From positions 62,001 to 126,000 of the forward strand of contig NZ_JAASQJ010000006.1 in the NCBI RefSeq assembly GCF_011762185.1: 64,000 nucleotides of DNA. Reading direction: 5' to 3'. The position numbers and the translations under genes are program-made. Below the pieces are notes generated by a model. The model ran no database searches. It was given only the letters and a program-made list of their open reading frames with translations, and had not been told where the DNA came from. This document shows, piece by piece, positions 27,029-35,444 of the stretch. This DNA is from Dyadobacter arcticus (GTDB lineage Bacteria > Bacteroidota > Bacteroidia > Cytophagales > Spirosomataceae). Every line of letters starts with the position of its first letter. Position 1 is the stretch's first letter.

Positions 27029-28387
27029 TCAGACTAGTGTTGATGCTTTTTCAAGGGCGTCTTCCAGAATCCGCAAAGCTTCGCTCAGCTGTTCGCGGGT
27101 AATAATCAAAGGCGGAGAGAGTTGGAGCACATTTCCCTGAGATACCTTAAAACTCAAACCATTTTTAAGACATTCGTACATGACAACTTCCGCCTGCATG
27201 ACCGCCTTCTCACGACTTTCCCGGTTGGTTACCAATTCAATACCCCATAGCAAGCCGATTCCTCGAATGTCGCCGATTATGGGAAATTTGCTTTTCAGTT
27301 TCTCCAATGCTTTCTGCATAAATAAAGCATCGGCCTCTACTTTTTCCAGAATGTGATTCTGCTCTATATATTCGAACATAGCCAGCGCCGCCACACTTCC
27401 CAATGGACTTTTCTCATGGGTAAAATGACCCAGCGAAACTTCTTGGGCAATGTTATAACTATCCCTTGCAACAATTGCGGCCATTGGCATTATGCCTCCT
27501 CCAAGTCCTTTCCCCAGACAAATAATATCCGGCTCAATGCCGTAATGCTCAAATGCGAACATCTTTCCAGTGCGCCCAAATGCGATGGGAATTTCATCGA
27601 GGATCAGCAGGACTTTGTGTCTGGAACAAATGCTTCTTACCCTTTCCCAATAAGCCTGAGATGGGATTTGAACATCTGTATTTCTGATCGTTTCAATCAA
27701 AAATGCACCTATATCTCCCTCTTTTGCAATTACATATTCGAGGTAATCGGCATAGGGCAGGTCACCATTATTTGCATTGATGAATGGGCCACGATAAGTC
27801 ATGGGAGGCGGAATTCTTTCCACTCCCGGCATCAGTGGACCCATATCTTTCCTGAAATCCAGTTCGCCTCCGGCAGAAATCGCATCAAGTGAAGCGCCGT
27901 GAAAGGAATCCCAAAGTGAGATCACTTTGTGTTTGCCTGTCACGATCCGTGCCAGCTTTAATGCCATACTAATGGCAGAAGTGCCGCCAGGAGCAAATAA
28001 AACGCGGTTAAGATCGCCTGGCAGCAGGCTGCCTAGTTTTTTGGCCAATTCGATGGCGGGCACATTGGTATATCTTCTTGGGGAAAAAGGCAGGATATCG
28101 AGCTGTTTTTTTAGCGCTTCCATTATAAATGGATTGCGGTAACCGAGCTGGTGTACATTGTTACCATGAAAATCCATATATTTTTTCCCTTGAATGTCGG
28201 TTAGGTAAATGCCTTCGCAAGAAGCTAACACATCCAGGCAGGGCGTTGACAGGGATTGGTGAAGAAAATGTTCCTCATCCTCACGCAGATATGAAACGGT
28301 CGCAGGATCGTCCATCACCGCATACCATTCATTGCGCGCGCGTGATAAGTTGACATCCCCTTCCGTCCTGTTTTGCGCCTCGGTCAT
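27029..28387 (-). CDS. pbfA: PbfA-like PLP enzyme, (R)-1-hydroxy-2-aminoethylphosphonate ammonia-lyase
   Basis: This 452-residue class-III aminotransferase fold enzyme has the PLP phosphate loop PGGTSAISMALKLAR (133-147), WDSFHGASLDAISAG (159-173), Asp264 in LLILDEIPIAFGRTG, and the Schiff-base Lys293 in CLGKGLGGGIMPMAAIV. The N-terminal FLHQSLSTPCLDVL and MDFHGNNVHQLGYRNP resemble the PbfA group, which removes ammonia from 1-hydroxy-2-aminoethylphosphonate to give phosphonoacetaldehyde rather than transaminating. The adjoining phosphonatase-like gene supports this. Start overlaps the stop of the phosphatase-fold gene (ATGA). The alternative is a class-III aminotransferase on another substrate. 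Confidence 0.8.
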   Translation of the reverse strand: MTEAQNRTEGDVNLSRARNEWYAVMDDPATVSYLREDEEHFLHQSLSTPCLDVLASCEGIYLTDIQGKKYMDFHGNNVHQLGYRNPFIMEALKKQLDILPFSPRRYTNVPAIELAKKLGSLLPGDLNRVLFAPGGTSAISMALKLARIVTGKHKVISLWDSFHGASLDAISAGGELDFRKDMGPLMPGVERIPPPMTYRGPFINANNGDLPYADYLEYVIAKEGDIGAFLIETIRNTDVQIPSQAYWERVRSICSRHKVLLILDEIPIAFGRTGKMFAFEHYGIEPDIICLGKGLGGGIMPMAAIVARDSYNIAQEVSLGHFTHEKSPLGSVAALAMFEYIEQNHILEKVEADALFMQKALEKLKSKFPIIGDIRGIGLLWGIELVTNRESREKAVMQAEVVMYECLKNGLSFKVSQGNVLQLSPPLIITREQLSEALRILEDALEKASTLV

Positions 28388-30048
28388 TTTAAAAATAATT
28401 TATCAGCCGGGATCAGTTGCTTGGCGATTTTAGGGCCTTTGTAGAATGCATCAAGCCAGAATCCACCGCCATTGTTGTAATATTCCACCCGGATCGGATG
28501 TTTGCCGGCCGTCAATTCAATAGTGCCCGTTTCTTCCTGTACGCCGTGGTTACCGTCATTGTCCACCACTTCTTTGCCATCGATATACAATTTACTTCCG
28601 TCATCTGATTGGGTTGTGAAAAGGTATTTTCCCGGCTCGTCAATTTGGATTAGTCCTTCGAATTTAGCTGCGAAACTTTCATTCCCTTTTTCCAATAACT
28701 TATTGATATCGTCGCGGTTTAAAGCGAATTCGGGACTTGTCCAGGATGCGCCCTTTTTTATTTTGTTAAAATCAGGCAACTTTTTCAAATCATCACCCTG
28801 ATAGAATGTAGCAGACAATCCGTTGCCGAGGCCCGTCTTGACGATTCTGAAATAAGCAGTTGAAAGGATACTTGGATTGCCTTTTTCATCGTATGACCTT
28901 GACTTTACAACCGAGGTTTTATCGAGTTTAAAAGGCTTTTCATACAAAGGAGACTTCGTATTCGGGTCCGTGCCGTCGATCGTGTACCTGGTCGTGCTTT
29001 TATCAATCCTTCTCTCAATTTTCACGGTTGGTATCTCATCAATATAAAGCCCCCCGGCCTGCTGATACAATTTTCTGTCCGGGTAAATGACCGGTGCTTC
29101 CACCGCTTTCTCTCCTAACCAAAGGTTTGCAGGCTCATTAAATTCTTCAAAAACTGCTTTAACCGGGCGCCCGATCCAGGCGTAAGGCTGCTGCACGCCC
29201 AATGCAAATGCCATCGTTGATGCCAGATCATAGGTGTAAACCTGTTGCTCGATCTTATATCCTTTTTTTACATCCTTACCATAAAATACGCCCGTGATTT
29301 CGGCTTCCTGTGGGGTAGCGCCGCCATGTCCGTAACCGATGCCACCGTGATCTGCCCAAAGGATTATTAATGTTTTGTCCATTATTCCGGCGTCTTTAAT
29401 TCCTGCGAGAATTTTCCCGATCAATGAATCCGCTTTTACAACCGACTTATAATACTCTTCCGAACCATGTCCACCGTGATGCCCCGCATGATCGACATGA
29501 TCAAAATGCACAAATCCCAAGGCAGGTTTTTTTGCTTTGATATAGTTAATGAAATCGGTGGCAGTAGAATCTTCTGTGGAAAAACGCTTGTCATAATTTA
29601 CCGCGTTTTTTTGAAATAACCTTCCAAAACCATCCCAGTGGTAAACTACACCGATTTCTGCTTCGGGCTTCGCTTTGTGGAAAATACTGAAAATGGTCGG
29701 AAAACGCCCGTCGGCTTCGTTGACGATCGGGGGCAGGGTATGATCATCCATTTCCCAATCATTATTAATAATTCCGTGCTGTTCAGGTCCTGCACCCATG
29801 ATCATCGAAGCCCAGTTCTGGCTGCTCGCGGAGGTAAGCACCGTTCTCACATTCCATTTCACGCTTCCATTTGCTATCATATCGTCAATCACTGGCGTCT
29901 CTGCTTTTTTGATGCCATCAGGACTCAGACCATCGATCCCAATCACGATCACATGTTCGATCCCGGCAGGCTTTTCCTCCGATTTTTCTTTACAGGACAC
30001 AAAGAACAGGAACGCCGCTGGTAACAGAAACGTGGTTTTGGGGAACAT
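28384..30048 (-). CDS. Alkaline-phosphatase-fold lipoprotein with CHB_HEX_C-like and PA14 domains
   Basis: The 554 residues comprise a lipoprotein signal (FFVSC, Cys19), then a phosphodiesterase/alkaline phosphatase superfamily domain (about 30-330): metal Asp39 in IGIDGLSPDG, a Ser nucleophile region TSASSQNWASMIMG (72-85), HFDHVDHAGHHGGHG and LWADHGGIGYGHGG metal ligands. A chitobiase C-terminal-like module (YTIDGTDPNTKSPLYEKPF) and a PA14 module (about 410-550; TQSDDGSKLYIDGKEVVDN) follow. It lies inside the phosphonate operon, so it may release phosphonate head groups or phosphate from esters at the cell surface, with PA14 binding glycan. Substrate is inference. Confidence 0.85.
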   Translation of the reverse strand: MFPKTTFLLPAAFLFFVSCKEKSEEKPAGIEHVIVIGIDGLSPDGIKKAETPVIDDMIANGSVKWNVRTVLTSASSQNWASMIMGAGPEQHGIINNDWEMDDHTLPPIVNEADGRFPTIFSIFHKAKPEAEIGVVYHWDGFGRLFQKNAVNYDKRFSTEDSTATDFINYIKAKKPALGFVHFDHVDHAGHHGGHGSEEYYKSVVKADSLIGKILAGIKDAGIMDKTLIILWADHGGIGYGHGGATPQEAEITGVFYGKDVKKGYKIEQQVYTYDLASTMAFALGVQQPYAWIGRPVKAVFEEFNEPANLWLGEKAVEAPVIYPDRKLYQQAGGLYIDEIPTVKIERRIDKSTTRYTIDGTDPNTKSPLYEKPFKLDKTSVVKSRSYDEKGNPSILSTAYFRIVKTGLGNGLSATFYQGDDLKKLPDFNKIKKGASWTSPEFALNRDDINKLLEKGNESFAAKFEGLIQIDEPGKYLFTTQSDDGSKLYIDGKEVVDNDGNHGVQEETGTIELTAGKHPIRVEYYNNGGGFWLDAFYKGPKIAKQLIPADKLFLK

Positions 30049-30121
30049 AGAGGGTAAGGGTTAAAGGGTCAAAAGGTTGAGGGTATAGAGTAGGATTTAG
30101 GAATAGTTGGGATTTCAAGTT

Positions 30122-31252
30122 TTAAGATGGTGTGTAGCTACCTCCTACCACTTCGTCGCAGAGGCCAAAAGAGAGGGTCATTCCATTGCCGCCGAGGCCG
30201 TTGATGATGGTGACACCACTTTCCGGTTTGATTACAATTTCGGTTGCGCCGTTGGTCAATTTGGGATAGATACCATGCCAGGTTTGGAAAACTTTTGGAG
30301 ATTTGAACCGGGCAAATGTGGCCAGATAATCCAGGATCATGGTGTTGATAAATTCCCTGTCGAACGGATCGAAGGTTAATGCATATTCGTGGGAATCTCC
30401 CACGGTAATTTCGCCCAAGCCATTTTGTGAAGCCATCACATGGATTCCCCACTTTAAATGTTCAGCATATTCAGCTTCGTAGCGGGCTTTCAATCCGGGT
30501 AATGATGCGGCTGCTTTGAAGCCGTGGTAATGTATGAGGGACAGTCCGCCGCACAATGCCGGACCAATTCTCCAATTATCCGGCTGCGCTTCCAGGCGAA
30601 GCATTTGGAGTTTACATTTTGTTAACGGAGCTTCTGAAAAATGTTCCGGATATAATGTCTCAAAATCCTGGCCGCTGCAGACAAAAATTTCATCCGCAGA
30701 CCAGCTTTTTACTCCTGAATAAACATTGGGATACGATATGTCCGAAATTGCGGTGTTCCAGATGAAAGTAACACCGAGTTTGGCGGTCAGGTAACCGGGA
30801 ATGGCAGCGATGGCTTCCCGAGGATCAACGATCATTTCATCTTCGGAATACAGAGAGCCTAATAATCCGTTCCCATTTACCGCAGGCGACTTTTCCAGTG
30901 TTTCAAAAGCATTCAGAATGCTCACGGGACGATAACTGCTCACCTCGACAAACTGCTGCAACACTTCAAATTCGTCATTTTGATAAGCCATGTGAAGACT
31001 TCCACCTTCATAAGACCAGCATTTCGCCCCTTCAAGCACTTCTTTCCAAATGCTTTTTGCATGAAGTGCCCTTTCATATAAAGTACCCTCCGGCTGACCA
31101 ATAGGCCATACCATACCAAAATTCCTGATGGAGGCACCAATCGCTTTCGAAGATCTTTCAATTACTGTTACCTGATAATTCCTTGACGCCAAAGCTCTTG
31201 CTGTCGCAAGCCCAACGATCCCTGCTCCTATGACAATAGCAGATTTGCTCAT
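30122..31252 (-). CDS. TIGR03364-type FAD-dependent oxidoreductase (aminophosphonate oxidase candidate)
   Basis: The 376 residues form a DAO-family flavoprotein: dinucleotide-binding GxGxxG (AIVIGAGIVGLATARAL), the second FAD motif VIERSSKAIGAS, NFGMVWPIGQPEG near the active site, and the C-terminal GLGGNGMTLSFGLCDEVV flavin loop. The TIGR03364 group is repeatedly encoded beside phosphonate genes, and members are proposed or shown to oxidise aminoethylphosphonate or its N-methyl form to phosphonoacetaldehyde. Here it sits between the phosphatase-fold gene (73 bp) and the phosphonatase-like gene (27 bp). Exact substrate not determined. Confidence 0.85.
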   Translation of the reverse strand: MSKSAIVIGAGIVGLATARALASRNYQVTVIERSSKAIGASIRNFGMVWPIGQPEGTLYERALHAKSIWKEVLEGAKCWSYEGGSLHMAYQNDEFEVLQQFVEVSSYRPVSILNAFETLEKSPAVNGNGLLGSLYSEDEMIVDPREAIAAIPGYLTAKLGVTFIWNTAISDISYPNVYSGVKSWSADEIFVCSGQDFETLYPEHFSEAPLTKCKLQMLRLEAQPDNWRIGPALCGGLSLIHYHGFKAAASLPGLKARYEAEYAEHLKWGIHVMASQNGLGEITVGDSHEYALTFDPFDREFINTMILDYLATFARFKSPKVFQTWHGIYPKLTNGATEIVIKPESGVTIINGLGGNGMTLSFGLCDEVVGGSYTPS

Positions 31253-31279
31253 CCCAATGAATTTTAATTGATATAGAGA

Positions 31280-31987
31280 TTAACTCTTCTGAGCCGCGAA
31301 GGCATGGCTGGCTGAAATGATGCCGATGACATCAGCAATGTTGTCAATGATGTGTGTCGGCTTGTAAGGAAGCAGCTCTTCGCGGGTAAATGCACCGGTT
31401 GTAATGCCAATCACATATTTGCAGCCTGCATTGATTCCCTCATTGACATCTACCTCAGTATCACCTACTTTGGCCACATTATCCGGAGAGTTTACGCCCA
31501 GTTCTGTCATAATTCGTCGAATCATATCCGGGTAAGGGCGACCAAATGGCACTTCATCGCTGGCAACCATCAAATCTATTTTGTCTTTCCATCCCAGACG
31601 ATCAATAATCACATCTGCAATGTCTTTCGAAAAACCGGTATTGAGGGCGATTTTGATTCCGTCAGCGCGAAGCGTTGCAAACGTTTCCTCCACGTTGGGT
31701 AGTGGGGCGATTTCCTGGGTACTTTTATAAAATGCAATCATTCCCTCCACAAAATGGGTGTGGATTTCGGTAACGAGCTCATCCGTGATTTTTGATTTGT
31801 TGACTTCACGAACTTCAAGCATCATTTTAATAGCCAGGGGTTTTTCGTATCCCATCAGCGGATTTACATCGTCAATTGCGATATCATATCCCTGCGATTT
31901 CATGGCCTGCTGAAAGGCGATCCCTACAAAATTTTTGTCGCTGACAGTGGTTCCGGCCATATCGAAAACAACAAGTTCTATTGACAT
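31280..31987 (-). CDS. Phosphonatase-like HAD hydrolase (PhnX-like)
   Basis: The 235-residue HAD enzyme has motif I VVFDMAGTT: nucleophile Asp9 and Ala rather than Asp at +2, as in true phosphonatase (PhnX, DxAGT). The cap has MGYEK with Lys49 at the spacing of the Schiff-base lysine in PhnX (MGxxK). Motif II (NTGFSKDIAD), motif III with Arg (FGRPYPDMI) and motif IV (KVGDTEVDVNEGINAG) are intact. It probably cleaves the C-P bond of phosphonoacetaldehyde to acetaldehyde and phosphate. It is the first gene of the minus-strand operon, 161 bp after the regulator gene. Confidence 0.85.
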   Translation of the reverse strand: MSIELVVFDMAGTTVSDKNFVGIAFQQAMKSQGYDIAIDDVNPLMGYEKPLAIKMMLEVREVNKSKITDELVTEIHTHFVEGMIAFYKSTQEIAPLPNVEETFATLRADGIKIALNTGFSKDIADVIIDRLGWKDKIDLMVASDEVPFGRPYPDMIRRIMTELGVNSPDNVAKVGDTEVDVNEGINAGCKYVIGITTGAFTREELLPYKPTHIIDNIADVIGIISASHAFAAQKS

Positions 31988-32148
31988 TTTGAACGTATAA
32001 TTGGTGAACTAATACTGAACCTTCCAAGATAACATAGCGTGTATACGACAAAAATAGAGAGCGCTAACCAAAAATACATTATTCAAATGTTAATTAATAT
32101 TTAACTTTCTGCTTCAAAGTTAAGGTCAAATTTATACTCATCCGGCCA

Positions 32149-32724
32149 TTAAGCTTCATTAAAAAAGTAGATGACGAGCAGTAACACTTCGTCCCCGTTG
32201 ATGCATTTCGGATTGTGAAGTTCATTGGCATCAAAAAACATAGAATCGCCCTGATTAAGAATGTACTTGTTTTTTCCAACCGTGTATTCGACCGAACCCT
32301 GCAGCACATATTTGAATTCATAGGCATTGGTGCGAACCATCGGTCTTCGCGCATCTTTTTCCAGCCGAAGGAGGACCACATCAATATGGTTATCCTTAAA
32401 CTGCTTGCTGAAGATGCGTAGGTAATGATATCCTTTGGCGTTTTCCTTGGTGAATGGCTGGTAATCTTCCTTTCGCCTGATTAAAACATTATCTCCCGGG
32501 GCGGTTGAAATGATGTCTTTAAAAAAAACATTAAGGTCGATATCCAGCGCCTTGATCAGCCCCAACATGACAGGCAGAGAAGGAATGGTCCTGCTGTTTT
32601 CAATCTGAGAAACCAGGCTTTTCGTAACACCGGCCTCATCGGCAATTTCCTGAAGTGTTACCCCTTTATTTTTCCTTGCCTCCTTTAATTTATTACTGAT
32701 CTGGAAAAGAATGTCTTCCTGCAT
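32149..32724 (-). CDS. XRE-family regulator with C-terminal cupin
   Basis: The start at 32724 (MQEDILFQISNKLKEARK) gives 191 residues. The helix-turn-helix (about 8-65; GVTLQEIADEAGVTKSLVSQIENSRTIPSL) is followed by a linker and a cupin_2 ligand-binding domain (about 110-188; VLQGSVEYTVGKNKYILNQGDSMFFDANELHNPKC). This type usually controls an adjacent catabolic operon with the cupin sensing a substrate. It lies directly upstream of the phosphonate genes on the same strand, 161 bp away; the gap contains several TAnnTTTG-like boxes on the minus strand (for example at 32049-32056), so the operon may have its own promoter. Confidence 0.88.
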   Translation of the reverse strand: MQEDILFQISNKLKEARKNKGVTLQEIADEAGVTKSLVSQIENSRTIPSLPVMLGLIKALDIDLNVFFKDIISTAPGDNVLIRRKEDYQPFTKENAKGYHYLRIFSKQFKDNHIDVVLLRLEKDARRPMVRTNAYEFKYVLQGSVEYTVGKNKYILNQGDSMFFDANELHNPKCINGDEVLLLVIYFFNEA

Positions 32725-32931
32725 GCTAATGCTGTTTAGATAATTGGAATTGACGCAACGAAAGGTCAAAGTAAATTTTAATTTAAGATTATACGAAACT
32801 ACCTTGTATCCAAATTGTCCACATCAGCAATATTCTTTGCATCTTTCTTTAACCAAACATTACCGCTAAATAAATTTTATCGACCACACAACAACTAATT
32901 CATAATATTTATTTTCCTTATGAAACTAACA

Positions 32932-32955
32932 ACGTCAAAAATCTAAGTTTGACGT
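32932..32955. promoter_or_regulatory. 8-8-8 inverted repeat in the divergent regulator/glycosyltransferase interval
   Basis: ACGTCAAA at 32932-32939 and TTTGACGT at 32948-32955 form a perfect dyad with an 8-bp spacer, 52 bp before the glycosyltransferase start and about 210 bp before the regulator start. The size fits a dimeric regulator's operator. No binding protein is known. Confidence 0.45.
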
Positions 32956-33007
32956 GAGACAGTAGCACTCAGTGAACCCACAGCAATACCCCCCTCATAA
33001 TCATCAA

Positions 33008-34111
33008 ATGCGAATTTTACATATCGTTACTCTGGCTGAAATCGGAGGCGCACAATCAGTAGTTTTAAATCTGGCAAAAGAATCAGCCGTGTTCGGCAAT
33101 CAAGTCATGGTTGCGTCATCTGTGAAAGGCGAATTATGGAACTTGCTGCCGAAAGAAGTCCTTCAATGGAAAATACCATCACTGAAGAGAAGCATTAGGC
33201 TTGGTGATGATCTGCGGGTCATTCGCGAATTACGAAAAATCAATATAACCTTTCGTCCGGACGTTATTCATCTCCACTCATCCAAGATCGGAGTTTTGGG
33301 TCGGCTTGCTTTCCCGACTCAAAAAATAGTTTATACCGTTCACGGCTTCGATTCCATACGCCTTGCATTTCGAAAATTCCTTTATCTCGAAAAATTACTC
33401 CAGACGCGCTCAAAACATATTGTCGGCGTAAGCAAATATGATGTCAACAATTTGATGGCGGAGGGTATCAAAAGCAATGTAAAGTGCATTTACAATGGAA
33501 TAAGTGATTTTTTCCAATTTCATAAGGAAAAAGAAACTGAACTTGATGAAGAACTGCGACATGCCATACAATCAAAGAAAGGCTTCAAGGTCCTGTGCAT
33601 AGCGCGGATTTCGGCGCAAAAGAAGTTTGATTTATTCTGTGAGGTTGCGGAGCAGATGAAGGACTATCCGGTTCACTTTTTTTGGATAGGTAATAAGGAG
33701 CAAGTATATGATACGCCCGAAAATGTGCATTGCCTGGGACAAGTTGAAAATGCCCACCGCTTTCTGAAATATGTGGATTTATTCATGCTTCCTTCCAATT
33801 ACGAGGGAATGCCAGTATCAATTATTGAAGCCCTTTGCTATTCGGTTCCCGTGGTAGCGTCTAATGTGGGTGGCATTCCTGAAATGCTCAACGGAAGAAA
33901 TGGGGTAGCTTTAAAAAACGACAGAAGCACGTTTGTATCTGCAATTTCCGAATACATTGAAAACAAAGACTTACTTGATTCATCCCGGTTTGAAGCCAGA
34001 AAATCTTATGAAAATTTCTTCACGATCCGGATCATGTTTGAGGCTTATATGAAGTTGTACGAGTCCATCTACTCAGAGAATCATCCGCTTTTGGTCCACT
34101 CTATTCTGTAA
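33008..34111 (+). CDS. GT4-family glycosyltransferase
   Basis: The 367 residues start at MRILHIVTLAEIGGAQ (33008); a GTG 12 codons upstream is possible but less likely because the nucleotide-fold strand begins at MRILHIV. The N-terminal GT-B half has GGAQSVVLNLAKES and RPDVIHLHSSKIG; the C-terminal half has LCIARISAQKKFDLFCEVA and the donor-binding motif MLPSNYEGMPVSIIEALCYSVPVVASNVGGIPE (E-x7-E). A retaining transferase, probably making surface polysaccharide or glycolipid. No other glycan genes adjoin it, so the acceptor is unknown. Confidence 0.9.
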   Translation: MRILHIVTLAEIGGAQSVVLNLAKESAVFGNQVMVASSVKGELWNLLPKEVLQWKIPSLKRSIRLGDDLRVIRELRKINITFRPDVIHLHSSKIGVLGRLAFPTQKIVYTVHGFDSIRLAFRKFLYLEKLLQTRSKHIVGVSKYDVNNLMAEGIKSNVKCIYNGISDFFQFHKEKETELDEELRHAIQSKKGFKVLCIARISAQKKFDLFCEVAEQMKDYPVHFFWIGNKEQVYDTPENVHCLGQVENAHRFLKYVDLFMLPSNYEGMPVSIIEALCYSVPVVASNVGGIPEMLNGRNGVALKNDRSTFVSAISEYIENKDLLDSSRFEARKSYENFFTIRIMFEAYMKLYESIYSENHPLLVHSIL

Positions 34112-34326
34112 TTCCAGCTGTCATTCTACGCTCCACAAATACACTGACGACAGCAATTCGCTGGCTGGTTTCTCCACAACTCCCGGCTGCCAATTACGTA
34201 ATCAAACCTTACTTAGCCTGAGCATTGACTGCAAAAGGAAAAAGAAGGCGCATTGCAGGCCATCTATTTTGCTTTCACTAGGCGCACCGTCAGTCTGTGG
34301 ACATTTAAAGTTGGAGAGCTAATAAA

Positions 34327-34380
34327 TGCCAGAGGCATGACCTATTTCCTACCCCCGGATTTCAATCCGGGGATTTAAAA
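34327..34380. repeat. Partial copy of the dispersed palindromic element
   Basis: It begins with TGCCAGAGGC, carries the hairpin CCCCGGATT-TC-AATCCGGGG (34353-34372) and ends in ATTTAAAA. The same order (GCCAGAGGC, CGGATTTCAATCCG, ATTTAAAA) occurs in the first half of the element at 24138-24268. It ends right at the stop codon of the next minus-strand gene and may also act as its 3' hairpin. The remainder of 34112-34326 shows no gene. Confidence 0.75.
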
Positions 34381-34749
34381 TCAAATACGCTTCAAATCGG
34401 GATCGTAAAATCCTTTCCAGATTGCGAGAGCCTCCTCAGGCCACTCGGGCGGCGATTGCAGATATGCCTTAATTTTGGCCAGATTTTCAGATGAACAATC
34501 CTTCACCGAATATTTTACAAGATCAACCAAAACCTGATCGATCCTGGCGGTACTAATCTGCCAGTTTCTGCTGTATTTGGTATACCAATCTTCATTCAAG
34601 AAAACAAATCCCGAATATCTGTAAACGTCGGAAAAACCGAATGCATCGATTACGACCGGTTCAGTCGGCCATTCCGCATCTAACTCCTCATCGCTGTACC
34701 GTTCCCGACCATCTCCGAGGAGGGCTATGAATCTGTATGTTTTTACCAT
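34381..34749 (-). CDS. Unknown cytoplasmic protein, 122 aa
   Basis: ATG at 34749. It is acidic, without signal peptide or membrane helix, rich in Trp and Tyr, with SDEELDAEWPTEPVVIDAFGF near the N-terminus and a helical C-terminal half (ARIDQVLVDLVKYSVKD, SSENLAKIKAYLQSPPEWPEEALAIW). No family recognised. Coding is supported by an open frame with a sensible amino-acid composition and a hairpin after the stop. It is divergent from the 166-residue gene. Confidence 0.6.
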   Translation of the reverse strand: MVKTYRFIALLGDGRERYSDEELDAEWPTEPVVIDAFGFSDVYRYSGFVFLNEDWYTKYSRNWQISTARIDQVLVDLVKYSVKDCSSENLAKIKAYLQSPPEWPEEALAIWKGFYDPDLKRI

Positions 34750-34845
34750 TATACTTCTTTGATTTAAATAATCTGCATAAGTCCAGGCAAAATTATCATG
34801 CCGCTTTTTGAGTATTTTAAATTTAGTGTTAAGCTAAATTGAATA

Positions 34846-34878
34846 ACATGTCCAATTGTTGGCGAAAATTGGACATGT
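34846..34878. promoter_or_regulatory. 12-bp inverted repeat upstream of the 166-aa gene (operator candidate)
   Basis: ACATGTCCAATT (34846-34857) and its exact complement (34867-34878) flank a 9-nt spacer. The repeat ends 6 bp before the -33-like box of the promoter that reads into the gene at 34935. A second part-copy, TGTCC, follows at 34889. Confidence 0.55.
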
Positions 34879-34883
34879 ATCAA

Positions 34884-34912
34884 TTTCTGTCCATTTATTG
34901 AACATACATTTG
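34884..34912 (+). promoter_or_regulatory. Promoter candidate of the 166-aa gene
   Basis: TACATTTG at 34905-34912 matches the -7 box; an imperfect -33 box (TTTC, 34884) lies 17 bp upstream. The ATG at 34935 is 22 nt downstream. Confidence 0.4.
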
Positions 34913-34934
34913 CTCAATCCTAGCCATTTCCCCA

Positions 34935-35435
34935 ATGATCCGCATCTCAACACTCCCCCTAATCGAAAACACCTCTCAATTTAATGCGGCGAAACTAATA
35001 CTGCTTGTCGACGTCCTGCTGGTGGGCGACGCGCCACGAAGTATGCGGGAACATATTAAAAACAACTATGGCGGATTTATTTATGACAAGAAAACTTACA
35101 TCCCCATAACCCTGACAGGCACACCGGAAAGCCTGCTGAACAATGTTGGAAAGCCCATACATTTCAAATTCGACCATGGTTTTGAGAATCATTATCATTT
35201 TGATGGCGATCTGAATGCTGCATTCTGGCATAAGAAACTGTATGATATGTCTGCATTTGCTGGCGAACAGGGAATTTCTTTCGAACGCGAGGAATCGTTT
35301 ATCATTAATAGATATATTACCGGACATCGAGATTACATTGAATCACACCCCATTACCAGTCTGCTAACACTCCCGAAACAACCCGCTTCTATTGGCACCA
35401 AACCGATGCTCGGGCTGAAACCAGTTCGAAAATAA
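34935..35435 (+). CDS. Unknown protein, 166 aa
   Basis: ATG at 34935. No signal peptide. The first half has LILLVDVLLVGDAPRSMREHIKNNYGGFIYDKKTYIPITLTG; the middle is His/Phe-rich (FKFDHGFENHYHFDGDLNAAFWHKKLYDM) and the end Pro/Lys-rich. No family recognised. A promoter and a 12-bp inverted repeat upstream suggest regulated single-gene expression. It is convergent with the SDR gene (9-bp gap). Confidence 0.65.
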   Translation: MIRISTLPLIENTSQFNAAKLILLVDVLLVGDAPRSMREHIKNNYGGFIYDKKTYIPITLTGTPESLLNNVGKPIHFKFDHGFENHYHFDGDLNAAFWHKKLYDMSAFAGEQGISFEREESFIINRYITGHRDYIESHPITSLLTLPKQPASIGTKPMLGLKPVRK

Positions 35436-35444
35436 ATGTCCAGA

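Noticed and set aside
27353-27892. A 179-residue open frame on the plus strand.
   Set aside because: It lies wholly antisense to the PbfA-like gene, whose PLP motifs prove the minus-strand frame.
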